Shown piece by piece: positions 1-9,475 of a stretch of DNA of 40,443 nucleotides. The stretch is taken from the NCBI GenBank assembly GCA_903935095.1, contig CAIZQH010000027.1:1-40443 (forward strand). Reading direction: 5' to 3'. This DNA comes from an uncultured Flavobacteriales bacterium. GTDB taxonomy: Bacteria; Bacteroidota; Bacteroidia; Flavobacteriales_D; Crocinitomicaceae. The position numbers were made by a program, and so were the translations under genes. The notes below the pieces were generated by a model that saw only the letters and a list, made by a program, of their open reading frames with translations, made no database searches and had not been told where the DNA came from. Within the stretch, counting starts at the first letter, position 1. Every line of letters starts with the position of its first letter.

Positions 1-417
1 AGATGCTGCATTTGCTGGATTATTAATTTCAGCACCATTAATTACTTTCGGCAGCCCTAAATGAGCCCCAGCGCCAGTCACAGTTAATGCTCCACCAGCA
101 TAAGTGTAACTAAAAACTCCACCAACATGAGGTGCTACAGGTGCGCTACAAACGTCAGTTGCACCTTGCCATCCTTCTAGCCAAGTGGAATTATCCATGT
201 AATGAGTCATGGTTCCATTCGCCTCAAATTTGATGGAGTCATCAAATAAACAGTCTCTAGTTACGACGTCCCCAGTTGCGTTAGACCACCAGGAAATATC
301 TCCTTGTCCCCCTCCAACACCTAAAGAACCTGCAGCAGGCGCTAACCTCCACATTCCCTCAATTTGAGCATTTAAGCCAAAAAATGGCAAAAGAAAAAAT
401 AAGTACAGTTTTTTCAT
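1..417 (-). CDS. Secreted protein of the glycan-utilization locus (3' end beyond window)
   Basis: A reading frame opens with ATG at 417 and runs without a stop for 139 codons to the window edge, so the C-terminus is missing. Residues 1-18 (MKKLYLFFLLPFFGLNAQ) are a signal peptide. The mature part begins with MWRLAPAAGSLGVG, followed by WWS, CLFDDSIKF, TWLEGWQG and APVAPH. This resembles a module I associate with flavobacterial secreted glycan-active proteins, often next to GH16 enzymes. It also loosely resembles the C-terminal domain of the lipoprotein at 3995-4846. It lies 148 bp after the GH3 gene, and that gap holds a large palindrome with operator-like sites, so it probably has its own regulated promoter. 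The catalytic or binding role cannot be decided from this fragment; a second GH16 enzyme or a glycan-binding protein are the leading options. Confidence 0.75.
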   Translation of the reverse strand, partial: MKKLYLFFLLPFFGLNAQIEGMWRLAPAAGSLGVGGGQGDISWWSNATGDVVTRDCLFDDSIKFEANGTMTHYMDNSTWLEGWQGATDVCSAPVAPHVGGVFSYTYAGGALTVTGAGAHLGLPKVINGAEINNPANAAS

Positions 418-482
418 AATCAGTTAATTAAATAGGTTTATAATTCATAAAATGGTTGGGTTTCATGCGAAATCCGAAACTA

Positions 483-503
483 ATATAGTATAAAATACAA
501 TAA
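483..503. promoter_or_regulatory. Putative Nudix-regulator operator, copy A before the edge gene
   Basis: This fits TTATTGT-N7-ACAATAA with a weak left arm (ATATAGT, 5/7) and a perfect right arm (ACAATAA). It sits next to a possible minus-strand -7 box TAGTTTCG (482 to 475; 7/8 match to TAnnTTTG) ahead of the gene starting at 417. That position suits repression. Confidence 0.5.
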
Positions 504-531
504 GGACAATAAACAAATTGTATTTTATACT
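487..531. repeat. Perfect 15-bp inverted repeat with 15-nt spacer
   Basis: Arms AGTATAAAATACAAT (487-501) and ATTGTATTTTATACT (517-531) are exact reverse complements around a 15-nt centre. The stem is almost all A/T and no T-tract follows on the minus strand, so an intrinsic terminator is less likely than a protein-binding site. Each arm overlaps a copy of the operator pattern seen elsewhere in the locus. Confidence 0.8.
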
Positions 532-535
532 AAAA
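515..535. promoter_or_regulatory. Putative Nudix-regulator operator, copy B before the edge gene
   Basis: Left arm AAATTGT and right arm ACTAAAA each match 5/7 of the 21-bp pattern. It lies 32 bp (about three helical turns) from copy A and mirrors it within the palindrome. Weak as a single site; support comes from the pairing. Confidence 0.35.
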
Positions 536-565
536 CAATAAAACTTAAAAAAAGTTTTCGGGATC

Positions 566-2869
566 TTATTTCTTTTGGTAGCTTAGTTTTTGGGATAAAT
601 CAGCTATGCGGATGGTAAAGCTTCCTTCTTCCAAAATAAAAGTGCCATTTGCTCCGACAAATTGAAAATCGGCTTTGTTCAAATAAAACGTCTTGCTGAC
701 TCCGGAATTCGCCGGGACGTCGATTTTACAAAAGCGCTTTAAAGATTTGCCCGTTGGAATCAAACTAGCGTAATCGTCACTTACATATAGTTGAATGACT
801 TCTTTACAAGCAATGGAGCTGCTATTTTTTAGGGTAACAGTTACTGCGACACTATCGTTTTCCGAAAAAGTTTCTTTACTCAACGTCAAAGCGCTATAGT
901 CAACCTTCGAATAGCTTAATCCAAAACCAAAGTCCCATTCTGGGTTGTACGCTTTGAAATCTCCTGATTTTGAACGGTCAACACTCTTTGGATGGTCGTA
1001 AAATTCAATTACTCCATCGAATTTAGGGTAAGTGTACGGAAGTTTACCGCTAAAATTGTTTTCCCCGTACATTAAGGATACTAAGGCCTCAGCACCATAA
1101 TTTCCGGGTAAATATGCTTGAATGATACCCGATGCTCCTGAAACGATGTTATGAATAATGCGTGGTCTTCCTTCGAGTAGTACAAGGATTACTTTTTTGT
1201 TTTGGTCATAAGCTAATTTTGCTAGTTCACGTTGTTCGGAATCTAGATTCAAAGACAAGATATCACCTGGCTTTTCTGTAGCAGGCAGTTCACCTAGGCA
1301 TAACACCACTACATCAGCTTGCTTCACTTTTTCTTTGTAATCTGTTAAATTGACAAAGCGCGTTTTTTCAAAGGAATTTTCACTATACAATTCTGCTCCT
1401 TGCGAGAACAAACAATTCTCTTTCCCTAATTTCTTCTCAAAAGCTTCACGAACGGTTAAACAACCACTTGTGTTGTAAGCGGTATCGACACCCTGCCAGG
1501 TATGTGTCCAAGCGCCATTCAAGTAGATCAGGTTATTCGATGTTGGCCCAGCAATCAACACTTTTTGATTTTTAGACAAAGGCAAAATCCCATTTTCGTT
1601 TTTCAATAGGGTAATGGACTCTAACGCTGAATTGAGGGACGCCTGTTGAAATTCTGCAGAACCAAATTTAGGATAGTTTTCAAACGTGGGCACAGGTCTT
1701 TCAAACAAGCCCAATTTTGATTTAACGTATAAAATTCTGCGAACGGCGTCGTCCAATCGCTCCATGGATATTTTACCAGATTTCACGGCATTCACCATGA
1801 TGTTGCAGTATTCTTGGTATTGTGGACTTAATGGAACCATGCTCATATCGACACCTGCATTGAATGCTTGTACATACCCATCGGCTAGACTAGGCGAAGT
1901 GGAATGTACGGTATGCAACATGATAAAATCTTCCCAGTCGGAAACAGCAAATCCTTTAAATCCCCATTCTCCTTTTAGTGTTTCGGTAATCAAGTGATGG
2001 TTGATGTGTCCGGGAATTCCGTTTACAGCACCACTATTGATCATAACGGTTAACGCTCCATGTTCGACAGCTGCTTTAAAGGAGGGCAAATAAAGTTCCT
2101 TCATGTATTTTTCAGGTATCCAAGCTGGTGTTCGGTCACGGCCACTGTTGGCTGCACTATAACCAACAAAATGTTTCATGCAAGCGGCTACATGATATTC
2201 GTCTGGTGTTGTTCCGCCCTGATATCCATCAATAATCGCTGCTCCCATTTGTGAAATGAGGTATGGATCCTCTCCAAGCGTTTCAAAGGTGCGTGACCAA
2301 AGGGGTTGCCTCCCTAAATCGAGTACTGGAGAAAAATTCCAAGGAATTCCGGATGCTCGTGTTTCGTAAGCGGTGATTTCACCGAAATTTTTAGCCAATT
2401 CGGGATTCCAAGTTGCTGCTAAGCCAATTTCTTGCGGAAACAATGTAGCGCCAACGGTATAATTAACACCATGGATTGCGTCAATCCCATAGATGATAGG
2501 TACGTTTGTTTTTCCGGTTGTGTAGGGATTTTGCACAGCTGGAATGATGCCTTTCCATTCTGACAAACTGAGTGTGTGAGAACCAACGTTCAAAATAGAG
2601 CCGACGTGGTACTTAAGAATTGCTTCGTTTAGTTTCGCGGTATCGATGGTCGCAGGAATGCGTGTTGCTCCTTTTTCGTCTGTTTGCGTGATGACGTCCA
2701 AGGTAATTTGACACGTTTGACCCACTTTTTCCTCAATGGACATCTGTGCAATGCGTGCATTTAAAGATTTATCCTCGAATGATGATTTAGAGGAGGTAAT
2801 GGATTGTGCGCTTTTGCATGAAAACAATAGCAAAAGCATGCCACCGAAGTAGTAAAGTAAATTTTTCAT
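566..2869 (-). CDS. bglX: GH3 beta-glucosidase, lipoprotein (BglX-like)
   Basis: A 767-residue family 3 glycoside hydrolase that probably releases glucose from oligosaccharides made by the adjacent GH16 enzyme. Residues 1-18 form an SPII signal ending LLFSC (lipid Cys18), so it is membrane-anchored, most likely periplasmic or surface-facing. The N-terminal barrel contains the KHF motif (232-234) and the nucleophile Asp311 in VSDWEDF. The C-terminal half has the usual alpha/beta sandwich (DVVVLCLGE) and a fibronectin III-like end (FGFGLSYSKVDYS and later). Length and motifs match BglX-type enzymes. ATG at 2869 is 23 nt after the GH16 stop, so the two genes should be co-transcribed. Beta-1,3- versus beta-1,4-glucoside preference cannot be read from sequence; context favours laminari-oligosaccharides. 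Confidence 0.93.
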   Translation of the reverse strand: MKNLLYYFGGMLLLLFSCKSAQSITSSKSSFEDKSLNARIAQMSIEEKVGQTCQITLDVITQTDEKGATRIPATIDTAKLNEAILKYHVGSILNVGSHTLSLSEWKGIIPAVQNPYTTGKTNVPIIYGIDAIHGVNYTVGATLFPQEIGLAATWNPELAKNFGEITAYETRASGIPWNFSPVLDLGRQPLWSRTFETLGEDPYLISQMGAAIIDGYQGGTTPDEYHVAACMKHFVGYSAANSGRDRTPAWIPEKYMKELYLPSFKAAVEHGALTVMINSGAVNGIPGHINHHLITETLKGEWGFKGFAVSDWEDFIMLHTVHSTSPSLADGYVQAFNAGVDMSMVPLSPQYQEYCNIMVNAVKSGKISMERLDDAVRRILYVKSKLGLFERPVPTFENYPKFGSAEFQQASLNSALESITLLKNENGILPLSKNQKVLIAGPTSNNLIYLNGAWTHTWQGVDTAYNTSGCLTVREAFEKKLGKENCLFSQGAELYSENSFEKTRFVNLTDYKEKVKQADVVVLCLGELPATEKPGDILSLNLDSEQRELAKLAYDQNKKVILVLLEGRPRIIHNIVSGASGIIQAYLPGNYGAEALVSLMYGENNFSGKLPYTYPKFDGVIEFYDHPKSVDRSKSGDFKAYNPEWDFGFGLSYSKVDYSALTLSKETFSENDSVAVTVTLKNSSSIACKEVIQLYVSDDYASLIPTGKSLKRFCKIDVPANSGVSKTFYLNKADFQFVGANGTFILEEGSFTIRIADLSQKLSYQKK

Positions 2870-2892
2870 AGGTATTTTAGTTTATAGAATGA

Positions 2893-3990
2893 TTATTGAA
2901 AAACGCGAACGTAGTCAACATACATGGTCTGAGGGAAAACAGTAGTAGCATCTGGATTTCCTGGCCAGTCACCGCCAACCGCTACATTGAATATCAAGAA
3001 GAATTTTTCTTGGAATTCACTGAGGTTCGCTGGAGTAATATCGAGGGTATTGTACACCATGTTATCACGTAACCAAGTGATGCTGTTTTGATTCCATACG
3101 ATGGAGAAAACGTGAAATTCATCCGCATATTTTCCGGAAGGAAGGGCAGTACTGTTTCCATATTGAGCATGGGTTCCATTGTCGCTCCAGTGTGCTGTTC
3201 CATGTACAGTTCGATCGTTTGCGCCTGGCCCACCAATTAATTCCATGACGTCGATTTCTCCGCATGAAGGCCATCCAACAGTGGAAATATTGTCTCCTAA
3301 CATCCACAGTGCAGGCCAGATTCCTTGTCCGTAAGGAATTGCAGCACGAATATCAATGCGTCCATATTTCCAAGATTTTATTCCTTGGGTTTTCATTCTT
3401 GTGGAGGTATACAACTGTGAATTAAATGGTTGATTCTTAGCTGTAATTTCTAAATATCCTCCGTTGAGCGTGTAATTTTGGTTGGTATAGTATTGTAACT
3501 CATTGTTACCCCATCCTCCACTGCCGGTACCAATATCAAAGGTCCAATCACTGGAAAGGCTTGTCCCATTAAATTCGTCGCTCCAAACCAAGGAATAGTT
3601 GGCATATGAATTTGGTGTGCTGTATCCTGTTGTCGGTGCTCCTGATGTCACTCCTCCCGAGACGGAAACCATTACGTTTTCCACCTTTTGAATAAAATCA
3701 GTATACGTTGTATGCGCACATGTTTTAATTGAATAAGTTCCAGATGCTGAATACGTATGAGTAGCATGTCCATCTGTTGTTTCAACTACCGTAGAATCAT
3801 TGTTGTGATAAAAAGTAACGGTGTAGAAATTTGCTTGTTCTGCAGTCGCATGAACCTCTACTAAACCTCCCGTCGTTGTAATAGATGTAACCAAGTTAGT
3901 TGGCAAGGTAACGATTGGGGGTTTGTTTTTATCGCAGCCTGCGAGTCCAGCAAAAACGAAAACAATTAGGTGATGAATGCTCATAATCAT
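2893..3990 (-). CDS. GH16 endo-beta-glucanase (laminarinase-like) lipoprotein
   Basis: A secreted family 16 endo-glucanase that cuts internal bonds of beta-glucan. The catalytic signature GEIDVMELIG is intact: Glu245 nucleophile, Asp247, Glu250 acid/base, counting from the chosen start. SDEFNG near residue 138 opens the GH16 fold, and MYVDYVRVFQ closes it at the very C-terminus. Residues about 30-115 look like a PKD/Ig-type module. The signal ends AGLAGC (lipid Cys19). I chose ATG at 3990, which gives 365 residues and a 4-nt gap to the lipoprotein gene upstream. An in-frame GTG at 4002 would add four residues and overlap that gene by 8 nt; ATG at 3984 is also possible. The signature is of the laminarinase type, but mixed-linkage glucan cannot be excluded. 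Confidence 0.93.
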   Translation of the reverse strand: MIMSIHHLIVFVFAGLAGCDKNKPPIVTLPTNLVTSITTTGGLVEVHATAEQANFYTVTFYHNNDSTVVETTDGHATHTYSASGTYSIKTCAHTTYTDFIQKVENVMVSVSGGVTSGAPTTGYSTPNSYANYSLVWSDEFNGTSLSSDWTFDIGTGSGGWGNNELQYYTNQNYTLNGGYLEITAKNQPFNSQLYTSTRMKTQGIKSWKYGRIDIRAAIPYGQGIWPALWMLGDNISTVGWPSCGEIDVMELIGGPGANDRTVHGTAHWSDNGTHAQYGNSTALPSGKYADEFHVFSIVWNQNSITWLRDNMVYNTLDITPANLSEFQEKFFLIFNVAVGGDWPGNPDATTVFPQTMYVDYVRVFQ

Positions 3991-3994
3991 GATG

Positions 3995-4846
3995 TTATTC
4001 ACTTTTCAGGCGTAAATACCAATTTAATCCGCCTGCGTGATGTTTGTATTGTAAAGATAGGGTGGAGTCAGTGATTTCCAATATTTTGTATGTATGAACT
4101 CCAGAGTAGAAGCCCATAAAGGCATTATTGGAAATCGTTATTGTGGTATCTGCATTTTCGAGCAAGGTCCATGACTCGTTCATTTGATCAGCATAAGGCG
4201 CCGTAAAATCTCCAAGGTTTTGAAATGACCCAGGGAAGTTAGCAGAAAGAGAATTGTGCACATACACGTCTCCATGGTTGATCATGTCGAATTTGAATCC
4301 GTTCAAATGGAACACGTATTGATCACCGTATAATCCTGCACCAGCTTTATCTAATGGGCCTGCGGACCAATATTCCGGAGTATTTCCTAGCGGACTAATT
4401 GGATCCGGACCAACACCCATGTGTCCATCAGCAGTAGAGTCAATTACCCATGTTTTATAACCTGGACCGTTAATTCCACCCGTTAACATGATGTAAATGG
4501 GATTGTTCAGAAGCCCTAAATCATCTTGAGTAATGGTAATTTCTTGCGTAGAACTCTTGCTTCCTCCTGAGGAAAACACGGTTAATTTTACGGTGTAAGT
4601 TCCTGCATACGGGTATGGAGAACTCACGGAAGCACCTTTCGCTTTGGTCCCATTTCCAAAGTCCCATAGGCATTGAAGAGATGGATTATTTGCTGTAAAC
4701 TCAATGGTGTTGGCATTACCCGCGGAAGGAGTATAGGAGAAAGCGGCATCAGCAGCAGTAGGTGCAGGACCTAATTGCGGATTGTCTTTTTTACAAGCAA
4801 AAAGTAATGCTAAAATGCTTGCTGAAAATAGTAGTTTCATTTTCAT
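3995..4846 (-). CDS. PKD-domain surface lipoprotein, probable glycan-binding protein
   Basis: A 283-residue lipoprotein with an SPII signal ending LLFAC (Cys18). A PKD domain spans about 33-107, with WDFGNGT (61-67) and AGTYTVKLTV (81-90). The C-terminal domain of about 170 residues is rich in aromatics (YKTWVID, GHMGVGPD, YVFHLNGFKFDM, SWTLLE). This order, directly after SusC/SusD and before GH16, is that of surface glycan-binding proteins in flavobacterial beta-glucan loci; no catalytic motif is visible. A longer frame reaches 4882 but would overlap the end of the SusD gene. ATG at 4846 places the signal peptide correctly and leaves an 11-nt gap; ATG at 4840 is an alternative. The function is inferred from architecture and context. 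Confidence 0.85.
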   Translation of the reverse strand: MKMKLLFSASILALLFACKKDNPQLGPAPTAADAAFSYTPSAGNANTIEFTANNPSLQCLWDFGNGTKAKGASVSSPYPYAGTYTVKLTVFSSGGSKSSTQEITITQDDLGLLNNPIYIMLTGGINGPGYKTWVIDSTADGHMGVGPDPISPLGNTPEYWSAGPLDKAGAGLYGDQYVFHLNGFKFDMINHGDVYVHNSLSANFPGSFQNLGDFTAPYADQMNESWTLLENADTTITISNNAFMGFYSGVHTYKILEITDSTLSLQYKHHAGGLNWYLRLKSE

Positions 4847-4857
4847 AATTCTAAATG

Positions 4858-6327
4858 TTAATAACCTGGGTTTTGTGACCAATTACCACCGGTCAAATCA
4901 ATTTCAACTTGAGGAATCGGGAATAATTCATGTTTACCTGCGATAAAGCCATCAATGTTCGTTGCGGCTTGTCCTGTTCGAACTAAGTCGAAAAAGCGCA
5001 ATCCTTCACCAGACAATTCAAAACGACGTTCTCTGTATATTTTATCGATCGAATTGACCGTAATTCCTTGGATTCCCGCCCTTGACCTAACTTGATTTAC
5101 AAGAGCTTGCGCTGTCGAAGCGTTTCCAAGCTGGTAATGAGCTTCTGCAGCCATTAAAAGCACATCAGCATAGCGCATGACACGGTAATTCACTGGACTT
5201 GTTAAGTCGTTGTCCGGAAGTCCAATTTCACCCTGACGTTTGATGTATTTATTATTGTAGTATCCAGTATGTCCTCCCGCACCAATTGCATAGGTAATAG
5301 AGGCTGCGTTCGGCTGTGCGGCAATAAACGCATCGATGTCAAGAACTGTTGCATTTCTACGTGGGTCTATGGAACTAAAGGCATCATACAAGTCTTGTGT
5401 AGGCAAGTTGTAACTGTTTCCATCTCCGTAAACCGGACCATTGTACTGACGAATTCCTTGGAATCCTACAGCAGCATTTCCCTCTAGGCAAATCAAACAA
5501 CCGTAGCTTCCACCTTCTAAACCAGTGTATTCCACATCAAATACTGTTTCGCTGTTGTTTTCATTGGCAACAGAAAATAAGTCGTTGTAATTTGGAATTA
5601 AGCTATAACTTCCTGTTGCAATGACTTCGTCAAACGTTGCTGCGGCTTCTGTAAATTTATTTTGGTAGAGGTATACTTTTCCAAGAAAGGACAAGGCTGC
5701 CCCTTTTGTTGCTCTTCCTTTTTGACTAGCAACAGGATTCAGTACTTCTGACGCATCTTTTAAATCTTTTTCAATCTGTGCATAAACCTCCGTTTTCGGA
5801 GATCGAGCGATTTGAAGTGCTTCTTCAATACCGATGCGTTTATCAATAATTAATGGCACATCTCCAAAGTATTTCACGAGCTCAAAATAGTAGTAAGCAC
5901 GCAGGAATTTAGCTTCTGCCATAATGTGCGCTTTACCTGGAAAATCGATGTTGTCTTTGTTTTCAAGGATGTAGTTTGCACGTGTTAACCCCGTATAATT
6001 CCATCGGAAAACGTTTCTAAGTTCAACATTCACACCGCCGTGGGTCATGTTGTCGATTTGGTGTAATCCTGGGGAATCATTGACACTTTCCCCACCCGCG
6101 ATAGCATTGTCGGAAGCAATTTCTCCAATCCACATGGTTAAGAAGGATGCTTGTAACATATCGTATGCACCGGTTAATGCGCGGTCATAATCTTCCGGAG
6201 TTTGAAAGAAGTTCTCTACATCTTGTGTGTAAGGAGGATCTACAGAAAGGAACTTGTCACAAGCTGTTTGTGTCAGTGCAAGGATGAATAGCCCTGTAAA
6301 TATTAGTGATTTTTGAATGAGTCTCAT
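4858..6327 (-). CDS. SusD/RagB-family outer-membrane nutrient-binding lipoprotein
   Basis: A 489-residue SusD homologue that should cap the SusC channel on the cell surface and capture glycan fragments. It has an SPII signal ending TQTAC (Cys23), then DKFLSVDPP and the helical region with FLRAYYYFELVKYFGDVPL, typical of the TPR core. It ends in the characteristic FFDLVRTG and HELFPIPQVEIDLTG motifs. Length is normal for the family. ATG at 6327 lies 3 nt after the SusC stop, so the pair is translationally tight. The ligand is not readable from sequence; neighbouring GH16 and GH3 genes point to a beta-glucan. Confidence 0.95.
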   Translation of the reverse strand: MRLIQKSLIFTGLFILALTQTACDKFLSVDPPYTQDVENFFQTPEDYDRALTGAYDMLQASFLTMWIGEIASDNAIAGGESVNDSPGLHQIDNMTHGGVNVELRNVFRWNYTGLTRANYILENKDNIDFPGKAHIMAEAKFLRAYYYFELVKYFGDVPLIIDKRIGIEEALQIARSPKTEVYAQIEKDLKDASEVLNPVASQKGRATKGAALSFLGKVYLYQNKFTEAAATFDEVIATGSYSLIPNYNDLFSVANENNSETVFDVEYTGLEGGSYGCLICLEGNAAVGFQGIRQYNGPVYGDGNSYNLPTQDLYDAFSSIDPRRNATVLDIDAFIAAQPNAASITYAIGAGGHTGYYNNKYIKRQGEIGLPDNDLTSPVNYRVMRYADVLLMAAEAHYQLGNASTAQALVNQVRSRAGIQGITVNSIDKIYRERRFELSGEGLRFFDLVRTGQAATNIDGFIAGKHELFPIPQVEIDLTGGNWSQNPGY

Positions 6328-6330
6328 CGT

Positions 6331-9300
6331 TTAAAATTTTAATTGTACACCACCCATGAATGTTTTTGCTTGCGGATAAAATCCGTAGTCAACTCCTGCT
6401 GAAAGCGCACCTGAAGAACCAAGATCAGGGTCGAATCCTTGGTAACGTGTCAGTGTAAACAGGTTATTTGCAGATACATAGATTCTGAAGGAATCCACTT
6501 TGATTTTCTTTAATTTCGCTGCGGAGAAGCTGTATCCAAGTTGAACGTTTTTCAAACGAGCAAATGATCCGTCTTCAACGTAATAAGAAGAGAACAAATT
6601 ATTGCGTGTAGCTTCTGTTGTCACACGTGGATTTACATTTGTTGAGCCTTCTCCTGTCCAACGGTCAACCATATATCCCAATTGATTTGCATAGGGTTGT
6701 TGGCGCTCGTAGTTACGGATGATTTCTTGTCCAATTGCTGAATAAAGCATCCCTGAAAGGTCAAACGCTTTGTAGCGAACGTTGAAAGAGAATCCGAAGG
6801 TAAAGTCTGGAATAGCTGACCCCAAGTACGTTTTGTCGGAATCGTTGTTAAAGTTAATGACACCGTCACCGTTTTGGTCAACAAAGATCAAATCTCCTGG
6901 TTTTGCGCCGTCTTGTACAACTGGTGAAGCATCAATTTGTTCTTGCGTTTGGTATATACCAGCGGTTTGGTAACCGAAGAAATAACCGATTTCGTATCCT
7001 TCTTGAAAACGTGTAGCGACATCTCCTCCAACGCTAAATCCAGCACCAGGAATGTAATCCACGCCATCCGGAACTTTCGTTACCTTATTCGTGATGGTTG
7101 TGACGTTAAAATTCAAGTCCGTAGAGAAATCTTTTTTCTTACGTAAATGGTATGCAAATTCTAATTCAAGCCCTTTGTTAGAAACATTTCCTGCGTTGAT
7201 TACCGGTGGATATCCCCCCGGACCATAAGAACCAATGATGGCTGTTACGTCTGGTTGGAACAATAAATCATTGGTGTTTTTGATGAAATAATTGGTCGTG
7301 AAGTCTAGTTTTTTCCAGAAAGTGAAGTCCGCACCTATGTTTAATTGACGTGTTGTTTCCCATTTCAAATCTGGATTTGATGGACGCCCAATTGCTACAC
7401 CTTGTGTGATTAAATCGTCGAAAACATAAACACCTTCTCCGTTTAAGAGTCCGCGGTAAGCAAAGTTAGGAATCTGGTCATTTCCAGAAACACCGTAGCT
7501 GATGCGAAGTTTCGCGTAGTCGATGAATTTCACTTTGAAGAAAGATTCCTCGGACATCAACCAACCAGCCGACGCTGTTGGGAAGACACCATAACGGCTA
7601 TTTGCCCCAAACTTGCTTGATCCGTCACGTCTAACGATTCCGGAGAACATGTATTTTTCTTTAAAGCTGTATTCTGCACGTAAGAAGGAGGAAACGAGAC
7701 GCTCTGTAAATTCCCAAGATCCAACGTTATTTAAGTATCCACCTTGTGCTGTATTTGCTGAGATGTCTGCGTATAGAACGGAATTGTTTGGAATACCGAA
7801 CGCTGTTCCATTGATAGAACTTCCTTCTCTTTGGAAGATGGAAATCCCGGCAGTTCCTTTGATTTTGTGTACTTCTGCGAATGTTTTCTCGTAGTTTAAA
7901 AAGCTTTCATAGGTTAAATCAACGAAGGTTGAGCGCTCTTCATAAACAGCGGCACCACGGTTGATTTCGACACCTGGAGCAAGCTCCACTGTTGGTGATT
8001 CTAGGTCATCGTTCAGCGCGGTGTTTGCATATTTTCCGTCTCCATACCAAACAAGCGGAGAGAATACTTTTCCATCCACAAACGCCACATTGTAGTTGAA
8101 ACGATTGGTAAAGGATAAATGGTCATTGAATTCGTATACAAACTCTTCTTTTCCAACAATTTTGTTCGCGGTGTTCCAGTTGTATTGGTTTTGCATTTGC
8201 GCAATTGGATTGATGATGTCACTCACTTCTTCCATGTAGGAGAATTGTCCATTCGGTTTGCGAATGGGAACATTCGGGAATGCGTTAATCGTATTGTATA
8301 ACACAGATCCGATACCGTTTTCAGGTAAAGTACTGCGCGCATCGTTTGAGTATAGCAATACAGAGTTCAATTTCAGTTTTGAGGACATATCTGTACTGAA
8401 GTTCAAACGTGCGTTGTAACGAGAGAAATTCGATTTTGGTCCACCAACGATACCGTCTTGATTAAAGTATCCAAGTGCGATGGAATAACGCGTGTTCATC
8501 GTTCCTCCACTGATGCTTAAGTTGTGGCTTTGAATGGGTGCGGTTTGGAAGATAGAATCTTGCCAAGCTGTTCCAATTCCTAAATTGGTGTTATTGAATG
8601 GTATGTCTTGCCCACCCATAGCAAACATTTCGTTTTTGATGACCGCATACTCCTGAGCACTCAATAAATCAAGTTTTCTGGAAGTTTGCTGTTGACCCCA
8701 ATAAGCATTGTATTCTACTTGCGGCTTGCTATTGATGTTTCCTTTTTTCGTTTCCACGATGATCACCCCATTTGCTGCACGAACACCGTAAATACCTGCT
8801 GTAGCGTCTTTTAGCACGTTAATGGATTTGATGTCTGATGGATTCAATGCATTCAATCCTTCGGAATCATACACCACTCCATCTACTAGGATTAACGGAT
8901 CATTGTCGCCAAATGTAGATAGTCCACGAATACGGATGTTAGAAGATCCACCTGGTGAACCTGAGTTCGTTGCGATGTTTACTCCGGCAACTTGTCCTTG
9001 TAAGGCTTGATCGACACGAGCAACGCTCATTTTTTCGATGTTTTCACCGTTCACTTTCGAAGTCGCTCCGGTGACTTCTTTGCTTTTAGCCGTTCCGTAT
9101 CCAACGATTACCTCTTGTTGGTTGTTTACAAGTTCTACAAGAACGACATCCAGTGTACTACGTCCGTTTAACTTAACTTCTTGTTTTTCATAGCCAGTGA
9201 GCGTAAACAATAGTGAAGAATTTGCTGCGTCGCTTACCTTTAAGCGGTAAAAACCAGTTCCATCGGTCGTAACACCGGTCGTAACACCTTTGACTTGAAC

Positions 9301-9423
9301 CTTGACAAAAGGCAAGCCCACGTTTTGTTCGCTTTTTACGAAACCTGTGACCGACATTTCTTGTGAAAATGCAAAGCCACTCATTCCAATAAAAAGCAGT
9401 TGAATGAATAGTTTTTTAATCAT
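6331..9423 (-). CDS. SusC/RagA-family TonB-dependent outer-membrane transporter
   Basis: A 1,030-residue TonB-dependent transporter for oligosaccharide uptake. The signal peptide (about 1-20, ending AFS-Q) is followed by a carboxypeptidase-regulatory-like domain (about 24-97), a TonB-box-like EVIVGYGT (104-111), and the plug with IRIRGLSTFGDNDPLILVDG and NVLKDATAGIYGVRAANGVI. A long beta-barrel ends in aromatic GGVQLKF, as expected for outer-membrane insertion. No N-terminal anti-sigma-interacting domain is present, so regulation by an ECF sigma/anti-sigma pair is unlikely. The promoter and two operator-like dyads lie upstream, and the gene leads the run SusC-SusD-PKD lipoprotein-GH16-GH3. 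Confidence 0.96.
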   Translation of the reverse strand: MIKKLFIQLLFIGMSGFAFSQEMSVTGFVKSEQNVGLPFVKVQVKGVTTGVTTDGTGFYRLKVSDAANSSLLFTLTGYEKQEVKLNGRSTLDVVLVELVNNQQEVIVGYGTAKSKEVTGATSKVNGENIEKMSVARVDQALQGQVAGVNIATNSGSPGGSSNIRIRGLSTFGDNDPLILVDGVVYDSEGLNALNPSDIKSINVLKDATAGIYGVRAANGVIIVETKKGNINSKPQVEYNAYWGQQQTSRKLDLLSAQEYAVIKNEMFAMGGQDIPFNNTNLGIGTAWQDSIFQTAPIQSHNLSISGGTMNTRYSIALGYFNQDGIVGGPKSNFSRYNARLNFSTDMSSKLKLNSVLLYSNDARSTLPENGIGSVLYNTINAFPNVPIRKPNGQFSYMEEVSDIINPIAQMQNQYNWNTANKIVGKEEFVYEFNDHLSFTNRFNYNVAFVDGKVFSPLVWYGDGKYANTALNDDLESPTVELAPGVEINRGAAVYEERSTFVDLTYESFLNYEKTFAEVHKIKGTAGISIFQREGSSINGTAFGIPNNSVLYADISANTAQGGYLNNVGSWEFTERLVSSFLRAEYSFKEKYMFSGIVRRDGSSKFGANSRYGVFPTASAGWLMSEESFFKVKFIDYAKLRISYGVSGNDQIPNFAYRGLLNGEGVYVFDDLITQGVAIGRPSNPDLKWETTRQLNIGADFTFWKKLDFTTNYFIKNTNDLLFQPDVTAIIGSYGPGGYPPVINAGNVSNKGLELEFAYHLRKKKDFSTDLNFNVTTITNKVTKVPDGVDYIPGAGFSVGGDVATRFQEGYEIGYFFGYQTAGIYQTQEQIDASPVVQDGAKPGDLIFVDQNGDGVINFNNDSDKTYLGSAIPDFTFGFSFNVRYKAFDLSGMLYSAIGQEIIRNYERQQPYANQLGYMVDRWTGEGSTNVNPRVTTEATRNNLFSSYYVEDGSFARLKNVQLGYSFSAAKLKKIKVDSFRIYVSANNLFTLTRYQGFDPDLGSSGALSAGVDYGFYPQAKTFMGGVQLKF

Positions 9424-9442
9424 TTTAGCTTAGTTAGTGTCG

Positions 9443-9475
9443 TAAATATAGGAAGATTATTAATTATTGTACAAA
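9443..9475 (-). promoter_or_regulatory. Probable promoter of the SusC operon
   Basis: On the minus strand a TTTG (9475 to 9472) is followed after 21 nt by TATATTTA (9450 to 9443), close to the Bacteroidota -7 consensus TAnnTTTG. The -33 element lies inside the operator at 9464-9484, so a bound regulator would block polymerase. Confidence 0.5.

Noticed and set aside
487..531. Intrinsic terminator of the GH3 gene
   Set aside because: The stem is long but nearly all A/T, the spacer is 15 nt and no T-run follows. Overlap with operator-like sequence makes a binding site more likely.
1686..1997. 103-codon plus-strand open frame
   Set aside because: It is antisense to the GH3 gene, whose conserved motifs run through the same bases. 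No promoter or recognisable protein was seen.
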